Part shown: positions 24,091-34,350 of the stretch, piece by piece
Layout of the letters: every line of letters begins with the position of its first letter
Numbering within the stretch: position 1 is the stretch's first letter
Source of the DNA: Chloranthus sessilifolius
Taxonomy: Eukaryota; Streptophyta; Magnoliopsida; Chloranthales; Chloranthaceae
Reading direction: 5' to 3'
NCBI GenBank assembly: GCA_021018995.1
Contig: CM037591.1
Coordinates: 67,235,901 to 67,299,900, forward strand
DNA: 64,000 nt
Program-made: the position numbers and the translations under genes
The notes under the pieces: generated by a model
Seen by the model: only the letters and a program-made list of their open reading frames with translations
What the model was told of the DNA's origin: nothing
Databases searched by the model: none

Positions 24091-24577
24091 TCTATGGGAG
24101 CGGGTCGGGAAAGGGTGCCTTGGATAAGGCCCAAAAATCCTCCTCCTTCTTTCCCTACGGGACGGCGGAGGACAAGATGATGCCGTTGTGCCGGCACCAC
24201 AAAACTATCTATTTCTTTTTGGGTTTTAATTATTTATTTTTTGTGAATTTTTTGAAAGAGTTTTGAAAAATAAAGGTTCCGAGGACTTGGAATTTCCTTT
24301 TCGGGTGGCTCTCGTACCTTAATTTAAGACCCGCGACTACGAATCCGAGGCACTTCGGAAGAATTGAAGGAGAACCTTCAATCTATTGAAGGCAAAAAAA
24401 TCGAGGCAAACAACCCGATCTCCCGGAATGAGCCAAAAAGAAGTTGCCCTCTTTTAACTGGGAGGGGCATATTGGATGTCGGAGATGGCGGGGCCCAAAC
24501 AAGGCACTAAGCACACTAATCGGGTAACTCAGGATGTGAAAAGGGCCAAGGATTCGGGCTGAGGTGCTGTTAAACAG

Positions 24578-24748
24578 ACCTAGCGCAACTAATACCTGCG
24601 CCCAGGTTGCAGGGCAGTATTTTTACATTGGCACAACTATTAGTTACGCCAAGGTAAAAAGGTGGATTTTAAAGCTGGCGCAACTATTAGTTGTGCCAGT
24701 TATAATTTCCAATTTTTTTCACTGGCGCAACTAATACATGCGTCAGGC
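24578..24748. repeat. Palindrome array, TE-3 leader (4 copies)
   Basis: Four copies near 24578, 24628, 24675 and 24722 of the same palindrome found in the LTR U3, here in the transcribed leader between PBS and gag. TE-7 has four at the matching place (45770-45939). Confidence 0.85.
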
Positions 24749-25224
24749 AAAATCTACTGCTCCAGAATGTTTGACAGAAGCCACCAACAGCCGAAATGAG
24801 TCTCTTTTTTGATTTTTTGTGGAAGCTAGGCTTCTGGAAACTGAGCTATTTTTTAGTGATCGATTCTCTCCTCACCGCACCTAAAGGGTTTGAGTCCGGT
24901 ATAACTCGCTAACGGGCTCCCCAAGGGTTTTAAGCTTCGAAATGGGAACCCACCTGATATACCTCCAGCGCAAGCGCTTTCTCAGATACTAGGTGGGCTG
25001 GGACTTTTCTGGATCATCACCACTAGGGACTGCCACCAAACTAAGACCCGGGTGTTTATGTGTTTGCCTAATCCCAACCCCTTTGAAAATCTAACCCGCA
25101 AAACAAATTAATTAAGCTCCCTAAGTTGGTTCAATTTTAATTTTTTCAAAGCTTTTTTCTTTTTTTTGGAAGTTTTCTTTAGTTCAAAGACCGGGGGTGA
25201 TTATCCCGTGCCGCCACTACGGGC

Positions 25225-25425
25225 CGGCGTCCACTGGCGGAATATGAGTGCACAAGTAGGCCCGCCAATCGGCTAAGGCACTTTAAATGACGAAAATTTA
25301 AAGGAATTGAAAGACAAAGCTCAAGTAGGCCTACCAATCGGCTAAGGCACTAAAATGATAAAAAAGTAAGGAAAATAAAGACTATGCGCAAGTAGGCCCG
25401 CCAATCGGCTAAGGCTCGTAATTGA
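25225..25425 (-). repeat. TE-3 leader minisatellite (~70-bp unit, 3 copies)
   Basis: Three copies of a unit with GTAGGCCCGCCAATCGGCTA followed by AAGGC and AT-rich filler. TE-7 carries a related but differently composed repeat at 44871-45245. Confidence 0.8.
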
Positions 25426-25569
25426 CGGGAAAGTAGGGGTAAGTAAAATGACTTAATCGGAGGGGTGAGTAAAAAAAAATAGCAAAAATAAACTAAAAAA
25501 ATAGCAATAACATGTTAGTAAAAATAAAAAATAACAAGGCCAAGCTCAAGGGGAAGATCTACAAGCTAC

Positions 25570-25587
25570 TCCCCAGCAGAGTCGCCA
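25570..25587 (-). other. TE-3 primer-binding site (tRNA-Arg)
   Basis: The minus strand reads TGGCGACTCTGCTGGGGA two bases after the 5' LTR. It matches the complement of the plant tRNA-Arg(ACG) 3' end except for one base. The same 18-mer is at 44753-44770 in TE-7. Confidence 0.85.
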
Positions 25588-25589
25588 TC

Positions 25590-27206
25590 TGTGCAACCGT
25601 GGGAATAGAGACGATCCCATCGCGACGATGCGCTCTCTATCGAAAAATATAGAGTTGCCACCCGGAGCTTTCGGTGTCCCGGGATACCTAGATCATTTTT
25701 ATGAGCACCTAAGTGCTAAAAATATGACTTTGAATTCAGTCCACACCAAAGGCTCTTGGGTAGGGACTTCGGTTATCGATCGGGAAGGCGTTAGGCACCC
25801 GATCAACCCGCTTAACGCAGTCTCTACTTATGGCCAAAAATAAAATGATATAAAAGAAAAGGAAATGGTTCCCTCTTGCCCAAATGGGCCTCCAATCCTA
25901 TTTGTGCCCCTCCGTTCCTACCAAAAATTCGGCGGCTTAACGGCACAAATGAAAGGGTGGGGAATGCAAAAAAGAGATAGGAGAAGAAAGGGGAGAGCTG
26001 GAGCCCTCGGGCCCTTGTAGCATCGTAGAGGAGCCTTGCGTGGCTTGCTTTGATGAGCTCTTGAAGGATTTGTATGGTAGAAAATGGGGTTCTAACTCCT
26101 AAGGCTTGAAGCTAAGAGGTAGGGAAGGGAGGCTAGGGGATCACACACACCTAACCTAGAGATTTTGGATGAAGTGTAAAGCTTGGAAGGAGGTTTTTAA
26201 ATTCTAGAATTTGTATGGGAGGTGTGCACCAAAGGGAGAAAGATCTCACTTTTAGCTCTTTCTCTCTTAGGTAGAAATTCTCAACCCCTAAACCAAGGGG
26301 AGGGGGGCTCTATTTATAGGAAATTGGTGGATTAGGAGGCTACTTAGAGGCTAAGTAAGATTAGGAATTAGGTAATGAGCCATCTAAGGTTTCCTAGAAT
26401 TTTAAGAGCTTGGAAAGGTGTGAAGGATCCTCCAATGGTGGATGATGGGGTGAGGCCTTAAGCCACTTAAGGGGTTGCAAATAGGTATTGAATGGGTGCA
26501 ACAGAACTATCAAAACACACCCCAAAGGTCGAGGTGGTCAACAAGTTAAACCTCAATCATGAAATTCGGGCCAAAATCCAACAGTCACTCTTCATATGCC
26601 TAGCGCAACTATTAGTTGCGCCAGTCAAATGTACAGTAAAACAGTAACAAACAGTAGCCTGGAAGTTGGCTTCGTGAGGGGTGGGGGGACCCATTTATAC
26701 CTGGCGCAACTATTGGTTGCGCCAGGCCATTTCTGGGGAAAAAATACCTGGCGCAACTATTAGTTGCGCCAGGCAAATCCAAGAGGAAAATGGCCTGTCG
26801 CAACTATTAGTTGCGCCAGACAAAAATCCCTCCAAAAAAGTATGATTGTCAAATGGTCATAACGTTTGATATACAACTCCGATTGAGGCGATTCTTAGCT
26901 TGTTGGAAAGCTAGAGAAGTCCTCTTTCTAATGGTATATGATATTACATCAATTAAAGAACACAGCTAGTCCTAGTGCACTACTCTTCACCCATTGCCCG
27001 GGAAGGTTAGGTTTAGGGTTCGGAATGGGTTCTAAGGGTCGGGATTGGTTTCTAAAGGTTCGAGGTAGGTTCCTAAGGGATCTAGAGTGATTCCTAAGGG
27101 TTTGGGGTGATTCCTAAGGGTTCCATACATGCCATCAAAAGTTCAGAATTACACCTCTCTTGAAAGGTGTTTCGATCGGGCCTTGGGACAAATTTGGGTG
27201 TCTACA
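25590..27206 (-). repeat. TE-3 5' LTR
   Basis: 1617 bp partner of 8048-9662, with TATA box at 26310-26319 and four palindromes at 26598-26820. Several of its palindromes are closer to perfect than those of the 3' LTR. Confidence 0.93.
26598..26820. repeat. Palindrome array, TE-3 5' LTR U3 (4 copies)
   Basis: Copies near 26598, 26700, 26747 and 26794 with arm CTGGCGCAACTA. Positions match the array of the 3' LTR. Confidence 0.88.
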
Positions 27207-27211
27207 CAAAC
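27207..27211. repeat. TE-3 target-site duplication, right (CAAAC)
   Basis: Second copy of the CAAAC duplication, directly after ...GTCTACA. Removing TE-3 and one copy restores intron 3 of the PMD gene. Confidence 0.95.
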
Positions 27212-27231
27212 GAAAATATGACGATATATAC

Positions 27232-28901
27232 CTGCCCCACATGCATATCCTCGAAGAGGCCTCGCGCGGTTTGAAGATTAGTGGACCAGCGACAACCCCT
27301 CAACGCCTCTCTCCACACGTGCATCCATGGAAACATGAACTGAACCCCCACCGGAACCCTCGAACGAAGAAAAGTGAAATGATCATTCGCCCAAAACTAT
27401 AAAAAAAAATAAAGGAGAATCAATGATGAGAATCAACGATGACATAAAAAGGAGAACATTAAAAACCACTACGAACAAAAATTAATGAAACTGAAATTAC
27501 CATGATACCAATTAACTAAAACTCACTTGGAGGAATGGAAGGAAATCACCGATGGATGCGATGCCCTGTCCTTGACGGTGGAATTGCTCATAGAGATGCG
27601 CTAGTGCTGTCACACCCCACGCATAACTAAGGACCCGATCCAGATCCCCAAGAACCATAAAAAGCAATTCGATGATGCATCCTCGAGTTGGAGACAAAAA
27701 TAATACTGCACCCAAGAAGTACATCAGAAACGCTCGGAGCACCCTATCTGCAGCCAACCCTGGCTCGGTCACGGGCTCCTGACCCATTACTACCGCACAC
27801 CGCGCCTCATAGGGTGCCCTCACCTCCGAATGATTCCTTAGAGGGACGAAGCCACTCACAAATGTATCGAAGAACCAAGTAACCTGAACCACGTCAGACC
27901 CCGATCCACTTGACCTATAAGGGACTCCTAAAATCTCCTCACACACCTCCAAATACTATCCCTCCATCCGCCCCGTGATCGGCTCGCCCACAAAACGAAG
28001 ACCAATGATGCAGACCCAGTCCTCTGGAGTCGGCAGCAACATGCCAACTGGGAAGAGAAGCGCCTGATGCCTCTCGCTCCACCTCTCTAGGATCGACGTG
28101 ATCAGGCCTCGGTCAACCTTAAAGGGCTCCAACTCTAAAATCGTCCCAAAACTAAAAGACACCAACTGCTACCACTGAAACTCCGGTAGGGCACGATACC
28201 AAGCATGAGACTCACCCCATGCCGAGCTGATAACTAGCTGTGGGGGCTCCTATTGAGCGAAACCATGACAATAACAATAAGACTAACATATACTTATGAC
28301 GAAAGATAAAATGAATTGAGGAGTTGAAAACAAATAAAACGTGTCTCAAACGCTAGGACAACCTACAACAGGCACACAAAACATGATGAGAACATCGAGT
28401 ATAAACATGACCTATCTCTACATGTGAGCATAATGCATAAGTGAGCACGCGACAAATAATCAATATAGGTCTAAAGTAAATTAGAGGGGTTTACAAATCC
28501 TAATAAGCCTATGTCATAATCTGAATGCCTAGGAAAAATAAGGAACTCTTGCTTACGGGAACTACCCGCCCTCTGGCAAAGAAATCCCCCAATGGATAGT
28601 GCTTGTGATCCTGAGGCTCAGCTCCCTGCTCCTCACCCTACTCCTCACCTTGCTCCTCAGCCCCCTGCTCACCCTCAACTCTCTTGCCCGCCTCCTCGAC
28701 TACCCCTGGCTCGACCTCGGATACCTCCTCCCTGATCACCATCTGGTCACCCTCAGGGACCTCCTCCATGATCATCTCCCCAATATCCCCCTCCATGGTG
28801 ACAACGCCAGTCTGAGCCTCAGAAGTCTCTCCCACATCTATCATCAACATCCTCCCCAGCTCAGAAACAGTGACCGGCCTAACATCACCCTCTCCCTCCA
28901 T
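27232..28901 (-). pseudogene. PMD (MAIN-like) pseudogene, exons 1-3 (N-terminal half)
   Basis: Exon 1 (28901-28557, 115 codons) starts at ATG and encodes a Glu/Val-rich acidic leader. Exon 2 (28249-27527, 241 codons) is the core of the plant mobile domain: Trp-Tyr-Arg-Ala-Leu-Pro, Asp-Arg-Gly-Leu-Ile-Thr, Phe-Pro-Val-Gly...Thr-Pro-Glu-Asp, and Arg-Ala-Phe-Leu-Met-Tyr-Phe-Leu-Gly followed by Leu-Gly-Asp-Leu-Asp...Tyr-Ala-Trp-Gly. Exon 3 (27396-27232, 55 codons) begins Phe-Trp-Ala. All three exons and both introns keep phase 0, with GTAAGC and GTGAGT donors and TAG acceptors. In-frame TAG codons lie at 28638-28640, 28169-28171 and 27956-27958. After exon 3 the GTATAT donor opens intron 3, which contains TE-3. 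Together with exons 4-6 the gene would span about 685 codons. The function of PMD proteins carried by transposons is not known. Confidence 0.85.
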
Positions 28902-29071
28902 GTCAGAATAAAGAACTCAAAAAACTAAAGTAAATTGAAGAAACGGCGCCTCAAATGGATGACTAGGTCACCAGATATCGCGAAAACATGAAAACACTTG
29001 CACAAGAAAACCAGGAAACTAGAGAATCAAAGACTAAAACAGATAACATGATGAAAAATGAAAAGTTTGAA

Positions 29072-29081
29072 CTATTTATAG
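29072..29081 (-). promoter_or_regulatory. TATA box of the antisense PMD gene (P1)
   Basis: The minus strand reads CTATAAATAG, 170 bases before the ATG at 28901. The preceding sequence (29082-29440) is rich in phrases such as GCGCGCAATT, AAGCGC and GTGCACAATTGAATCA, which recur in the U3 of the TE-2 LTR. Confidence 0.55.
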
Positions 29082-29440
29082 AACTCGCCTGAATCACGCG
29101 CTTAAATCTACGTGCACAATTGAATCATGCGCCATCAACTTCATGTATAATCCGGATCAAATGCCTTATCTTGAGCGCGTAATATAAACATCGCCCGCTC
29201 AAAATAACCCGCCCCCTAGTTGCGCGTCGCCCACCAGGCGCACAATTACATCAAGCACTTCAACTCTAGCGCACAAATACCAAAGGTCATATCTATAGTG
29301 ATCGTCTACTCCCCTAATCCTACCTTTCCAATCATGTGCTTAATCCAATTAAGCGCTAGTGAATTGATGCTTAATAACCTCCTATCGCTTGTAAATGCGC
29401 GTCCCCATGCCAGCGCGCAATTCGTTCAAACGTGTGCACA
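29082..29440. promoter_or_regulatory. U3-like phrase region upstream of P1
   Basis: At least six loosely repeated GCGC(A/G)CAATT / AAGCGC / GCACTT phrases. They resemble the region before the LTR TATA box (34590-34995) and the region before P2 (31671-32110). No gene is seen here. Confidence 0.45.
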
Positions 29441-31126
29441 GTAGCCGTAATTGCCCAGAAACCGAAACTTTTTACATGACCAGAACAGTAGACTCGAACT
29501 TGAAATTAAGACATTCTGATACTCACTACTAATTTAAACCACCCCGAAGAAAATTTACACCCCGAAGACCGAAAAGAAAACCCCCTACAATTAAAGAAAA
29601 TTTTAAAAAAAATGCTCTTTCTTTCACTTTTCTCAACCAAAAAAAATGCCTCCACCCTTCACGTATCTTCAAGAAGATCAAATACTCGCATCCCCCTATA
29701 ATACTATCAACTAAACGAAGAAAAATTACCCTTAACACGCGCCCAGATCTAAAATAAACAATCAAATTAAAACAAAAGCATCACACCTATGATAAGACGA
29801 ACACATCATGAATTAAAATTGAACCAAGAAAAATCATGAATAATCATAAATGGAATTAAAATATAATCGCTTCCGAGATCAATAAAAGTTCTTACAACAC
29901 ACACCGAGGGCATACCCTCTGAATATACAACTTAAAAATAAGAACGCAAAATTTGCATGTTCAAGCAATGCCCGAATCCAGACTTATTCGAGAGACTAGA
30001 GATCTCGGAGAAGCCCAGAGGAGGAACGCATCCTGAACGAATTCTAACCATGATACCTCTTCCTCTCGCCCCGAGCCAGCATAAGGAAGAGTGGCTTACA
30101 GAAAGCCACCCAGGACCTATGGACCCACTGTTAGAAGCTCCCCTTGGACACATTAAAAAATGAGGAGCAACTAACACTGAATCCGTAGAGCCTATTGAGG
30201 AAAAATAGGCATCGGTCATGAGAACTCTGACCCTGCCTTATCCTTGGGTTTCCTCTCTACCACCCTTTTCTCTTCCACCACTTCTCCCGATGGGGTGACA
30301 CTCCGAGTTTGATTGATAGCACCAACCCTAGTATCACCCCAAATTCCCAATCCCGTCCATTCTCATAATCCACTTAATAAATACAACTCCTCGAGTTCAA
30401 TACTCGGGAAATGAAATATAGAGGAATAAAAGACATTAATGAACAAAATAAATGCCCCCAAAGTTACAAGCACAAGATATTCCCCAAAACTTTTAATCTT
30501 TAAACTTAGAATGAAAGTCTAAAGTAAACAACAAAAAACCAATGCCTAGACTCATGCATTTATAAACCATGCCCCATAGACAAATGGCACACATCTTGAA
30601 CCCCCTTCCAATTTAATTGAATCCAAGACTATACACACACAAACCCCCCCTGTTAAGAAAAAAAAACACAATCCATGGCAAACTAGATAAGCCAATAGTC
30701 ACACAACACTTGCCCCTCTAAAAAGCACAAATCCCCCTAATTCAGGTAGACCAATAGGATTAAAACACCCAATCACTATCTAGAACCCATGAAAACTCAC
30801 ACAAATGATATCTCAAACCACAACTAAAAGACCAAAACAGAAAAAAACCTTAAACCAAATAAAAAATTCACATAAGAAAAATATAACTTGTTGAAGATGA
30901 AAAAAAAATGCCCTAGCAAACCCTCCAAACAAGGTGAGCTGATCTAAAAAATAAACACTGAATAAACCCAAAAATATAAAACTTTGAAGCTAAATCAAAT
31001 CCTAAAACCACGACAAAACAAACCAGATAAGTCCACTTAATCAACTAAGGAAATTTAAACCAACCAACTGAGCACAATATACAATAATAATCAAATAATA
31101 ATAAAAAATGCCCCTTTATTCATAAT
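29441..31126. other. TE-2 internal sequence without supported gene
   Basis: A-rich sequence. The minus-strand frames at 29765-29529 and 30219-29932 have no recognisable domain and are not called. The stretch at 29895-29935 (GAGGGCATACCCTCTGAAT) resembles 31148-31170 (GGAGGCATGCCTCCTGAAT), suggesting duplicated 3' ends of antisense transcription units. Confidence 0.45.
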
Positions 31127-31540
31127 TCAAAATTTTATACAATATCGTCGGAGGCATGCCTCCTGAATTACAACCCAAAACAAAAACCAAGAACCTAACA
31201 TACAACCCAAAATGAAAACAAAAACTACAATGAGCCAAAACGAGGAGCAGAGCGTCCAATCAGAGGCTTCAGAAATGTTTCCACCAGACTTGGAGGACTC
31301 AAACGAGCCACCGACAAAGGAGATGAAAATGGGTAGGGAGCACATCCCTCCATTTACTAGCACCTTCTCATCCGCAATCTTCACATCCTCCGCAATGCTG
31401 CCTTCACTGCTCCTAAAAAGGATCAACGTGAAGACAGGTACCCTCATTCCCAATACCGCTCATTCCCAAGCAACATCATCCTCGAACATCACCTCAGGAT
31501 GAAGATTGCGCGAAATAACAAACATAGGAAGAAACCACAT
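31127..31540 (-). pseudogene. Second antisense ORF of TE-2, membrane-protein-like, one in-frame stop
   Basis: A frame of 138 codons from ATG (31538-31540) to the stop at 31127-31129, broken once by TGA at 31460-31462. The first 26 codons are Phe/Val-rich and acidic. The middle is Ser/Gly-rich. Near the C-terminus is a strongly hydrophobic stretch of about 25 residues (Phe-Trp-Leu-Ile-Val-Val-Phe-Val-Phe-Ile) that could span a membrane. It begins 123 bases after a TATA box (31663-31670). No family recognised. It could be chance in low-complexity sequence, but the promoter-like context and single stop argue for a decayed gene. Confidence 0.35.
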
Positions 31541-31662
31541 CCCAATCTGATGATTAGATCGCTCAATATCACTAAAATATGAATTTTAGAATACCAGATA
31601 CTCAGAAAAGTCAAAACTCGAGACTAAACGAGAGAATGAGAAATAAATGAAGCCTCACACGC

Positions 31663-31670
31663 TTATATAG
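31663..31670 (-). promoter_or_regulatory. TATA box of second antisense unit (P2)
   Basis: The minus strand reads CTATATAAGC. Its surroundings (TATAGAGTACGGCCTCAATC and GCGTGCTTA) align with those of P1 (TATAGAACTCGCCTGAATC, ACGCGCTTA), so the two promoters look like duplicates. Confidence 0.5.
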
Positions 31671-32110
31671 AGTACGGCCTCAATCGCGTGCTTATCCATG
31701 AGCGCTTAATCTAATCGCGCGCAACATATACTACGCTTAATTAAAAACCCAGGCCACTGACCAAGCGCAATCACACTGTCGCCTGCGTAGACAGTGCGAC
31801 CTTCCGAACCTGCGCTCACCATGAGCCACGCAATCTGATCAAATGACCTATTCAAGCTGCGTAATATGAAAGGTCACCCATACACTGACAGGGTGACGCT
31901 CAGATTCCGTGCCATAAAAATGTCGTGCAATCCAATTAAACGACTTCACCGTGCCATGCAATTTGAAAGGTCATCTGTGCAGAGGCCTAGTGACCCTTCG
32001 ATCGCGCGCAAATACTTAAGAGCACAATATAATCACATGCCCATATCCACACGTGTAATCATCCCCTTAGACCCTGAATCGCACGCCTAAAAACAGGCAC
32101 GCAATCAGAT
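31671..32110. promoter_or_regulatory. U3-like phrase region upstream of P2
   Basis: Contains GCGCGCAA, AAGCGCAATC, CCACGCAATCTGATC and, near 32090, AAAACAGGCACGCAATC, which parallels TAAACAGGCACATAATTG in the LTR U3 just before its TATA box. Confidence 0.45.
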
Positions 32111-32383
32111 CCCGTGACTGGAAACAAGCACGAAATTCTTGATTTTTACACAACGTTCGATCTCGCTTCAATGAAAATCCCCTTTTTCCATCGCGAAGCC
32201 TTATAAGCTATCCACATCGAAGAAGGAACAACCGCTCAGTCTACTCCCATCACGTAACCCTACCAAAAATGTCAACCACACCCTAGTCCTATTATAGACA
32301 AGACATACATGCCTCGTCACCACTGACCACATTCGAAACCCTCCTGCCCTATAGTGCAGTTACCCAAGCACATCCCACCATAA

Positions 32384-32407
32384 AAAAAAAAAACACACAC
32401 ACACACA
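32384..32407. repeat. A-run and (CA)n microsatellite
   Basis: About ten A followed by about nine CA dinucleotides. Confidence 0.9.
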
Positions 32408-32426
32408 TGATACCACCCCAATATCC

Positions 32427-33090
32427 GATCCCATCGCAAAAGTCGAAAGATCCCGAAAACACAAATAAGTCAAAAAGCCAACACAACTCAACCACAATGT
32501 AAGCTCACCTGACCCAAGATCTGCCAAAGAAAGAGACCAACGATCCCATCGCGAAAATATCCTACCAGCGTCCCATGGGTAACTACGCCACACTTCCCAT
32601 TGCGGACACCACAACCCGGAAAGCTCAAACAACACTGGCCGCGCTAAAAGAAGAATAGAGAGATGGTTCAATCATGTCCCATCGCTAAAAGAAAGAAACT
32701 TCCTCCCAAATTGCTTGATACAAATGGTCACCAGATACCACAGCAGACGAAAGCAAAAAAAAAGAAGGGAATTTGGGACTCCTCTCATGTCCCATCGCAT
32801 CCCACTAATGCCAAGCTACAGTGCAAACATGCTGTCGAAAACTATCCAAGTCCCATTGCGACATCACCACAACACCACTTGTCCCATCGCGACATCACCT
32901 TCCCCCAAATGTTACATCACACCGGCTCCCACCAAGGCTCAATCAACATTCAATCAAGGGGGAAAGAAGAAATCTCCCAGAGTCCTATCACGACAGTATA
33001 CCCGGAACATTACATCATGGTGTTAGCCACAAAATCCCGTCGCGACATCGCAACAGCATCCCGCTACAATATCACAGGTCCCATGGCACA
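32427..33090. repeat. GTCCCATCGCGACATC phrase array
   Basis: About ten copies, perfect to degenerate, for example near 32427, 32542, 32585, 32676, 32788, 32850, 32880, 32982, 33027 and 33078. The text between copies is unrelated. A further partial copy, CCATCGCGAAG, is at 32189 beside a TATA-like CTTATAAGG on the minus strand (32197-32207). A purine-rich tract (minus strand) at 33107-33120 next to a possible LTR end at 33106 raises the chance that this is the U3 of yet another minus-strand LTR. Confidence 0.7.
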
Positions 33091-33120
33091 ACCTAGGTAA
33101 GTATCACCCCCAGGTAAGTA

Positions 33121-34337
33121 TTACTTTTTTTTTTTCAATTACTCGATATTTTTTATAAATATAGTTATCTATGATTAAGTCAAAATGTTTTCAAAACCCA
33201 TCTCTCTTGACTCGCGAGTTACTGTAGTCCTCCCATAAGAGACAATCATCAGTATTCGTCGAGAAGGTTAGATGGAGTATCCGGCATGCCAAGTGTCGTC
33301 TTGACAACCACATAAATGGTCGGGTCTACAAATCCCATACCGGTGGGTCTGCTCAGCGACATCTCGGTAGCCACATTTTACGCCGTTTTACCATCGAATT
33401 GATCTTAAGTTAAAATCCCTAGAATTTCAAAGTCTCGAGACCTTACTTGCTTCAAAAAAAAAATCTTCTACTACAAAAAAAATAAAATAAATCAAAAGGA
33501 AAACAATACTATAAAAAAAAACAAAAAAAAAACAAAGAAAAAAAAGCAACAAAGTAAATAGACCCAATTCACCCTTCTCTAAATACCAAAAAAAAAAATC
33601 GATTAAGTGCCTCATTACCCATATACCCTAAAGTTGACTTTTAACTCCTGAGACTGCCTGAACTCACAATCAAGCGCATATCCCACTGCATAGAATTGGA
33701 TCGAGCGCATACGCCACTGCGCAAAATCATTTGTTTAGATACATTAAGACTAGAATTCCCTACTTAAAAGACTGACCCCAGAAGGATCGAGCGCACGCGC
33801 CACTGCACAGAATTCAACTGATCACACCTCACAAAATTCACCTTAATTACCAGCCCAAACTGTCCCCTTTCTCCTGGGAAACTGAACAACAAATATACTC
33901 AATCTAAAATCTTACAGACGCCTATTGGAAAAGGAATGCCTGATGCGCATTGGTGTGAGCAATGACGCGCCTGGTCTGACATGACTTGTTAAAGCCTTTG
34001 ATATTTTATTGCACTCTTTCTTTTGTATTATCAGTCCCTAGACCTTATAAACATTTGTATGACGCCCCCGATACCTCGATCGCGCCATATCCCTCTGTTA
34101 GCTCACGTCATGCGACGGGATGCACCATGTACCCACAGATTTGAAAAGTGCCTTTCGACAGCACCACTGGGCCCCCGAATGCTCTATTTTTTTAGCTTGT
34201 GGTGATAGATAAGAAAGCCAAGCATGTCATGTCGGCATCCCCAATTCACATTTGTGAATTCGTAAGTGAAACGAGAAAGCACCTCGAATGAGGGGTGTCT
34301 ACTTCTTCGACACGTTCTTAGTTCGCAAGAGCGCGCC
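33121..34337 (+). other. TE-2 3' internal region, no gene seen
   Basis: Contains an A-rich, low-complexity tract at 33455-33600 and three AGCGCA(T/C)(A/G)C-CCACTGC phrases at 33670-33815 (GATCGAGCGCATACGCCACT, GATCGAGCGCACGCGCCACT). No coding feature supported. Confidence 0.5.
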
Positions 34338-34350
34338 GAAGAGGGGCATC
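34338..34350 (+). other. TE-2 polypurine tract
   Basis: GAAGAGGGGCATC directly before TGTAGACACC, the same junction as in TE-3 and TE-7. Confidence 0.8.

Larger units (their letters stand above)
8048..27206 (-). mobile_element. TE-3: complete Tat-lineage Ty3/gypsy retrotransposon
   Basis: 19.2 kb (16.6 kb without the nested solo LTR TE-4) with 1.6-kb LTRs, TG...CA ends and CAAAC TSDs. On the minus strand the order is 5' LTR 27206-25590, tRNA-Arg PBS, leader, gag, protease, RT, RNase H (two domains), integrase, a long 3' region, PPT and 3' LTR 9662-8048. A second, archaeal-type RNase H after the first and the tRNA-Arg primer point to the Tat/Ogre lineage. It is a sister copy of TE-7. Its reading frames are broken many times. 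The first 230 LTR bases differ at roughly one site in ten by eye, mostly transitions, so the insertion is not recent. Confidence 0.93.

Noticed and set aside
29932-30219. 95-codon minus-strand frame in TE-2
   Set aside because: No domain and no clear promoter; a different frame of the same DNA looks equally protein-like, so neither is called.
32360-32671. 103-codon minus-strand frame
   Set aside because: It runs through the CA microsatellite and the phrase array; no conservation evidence.
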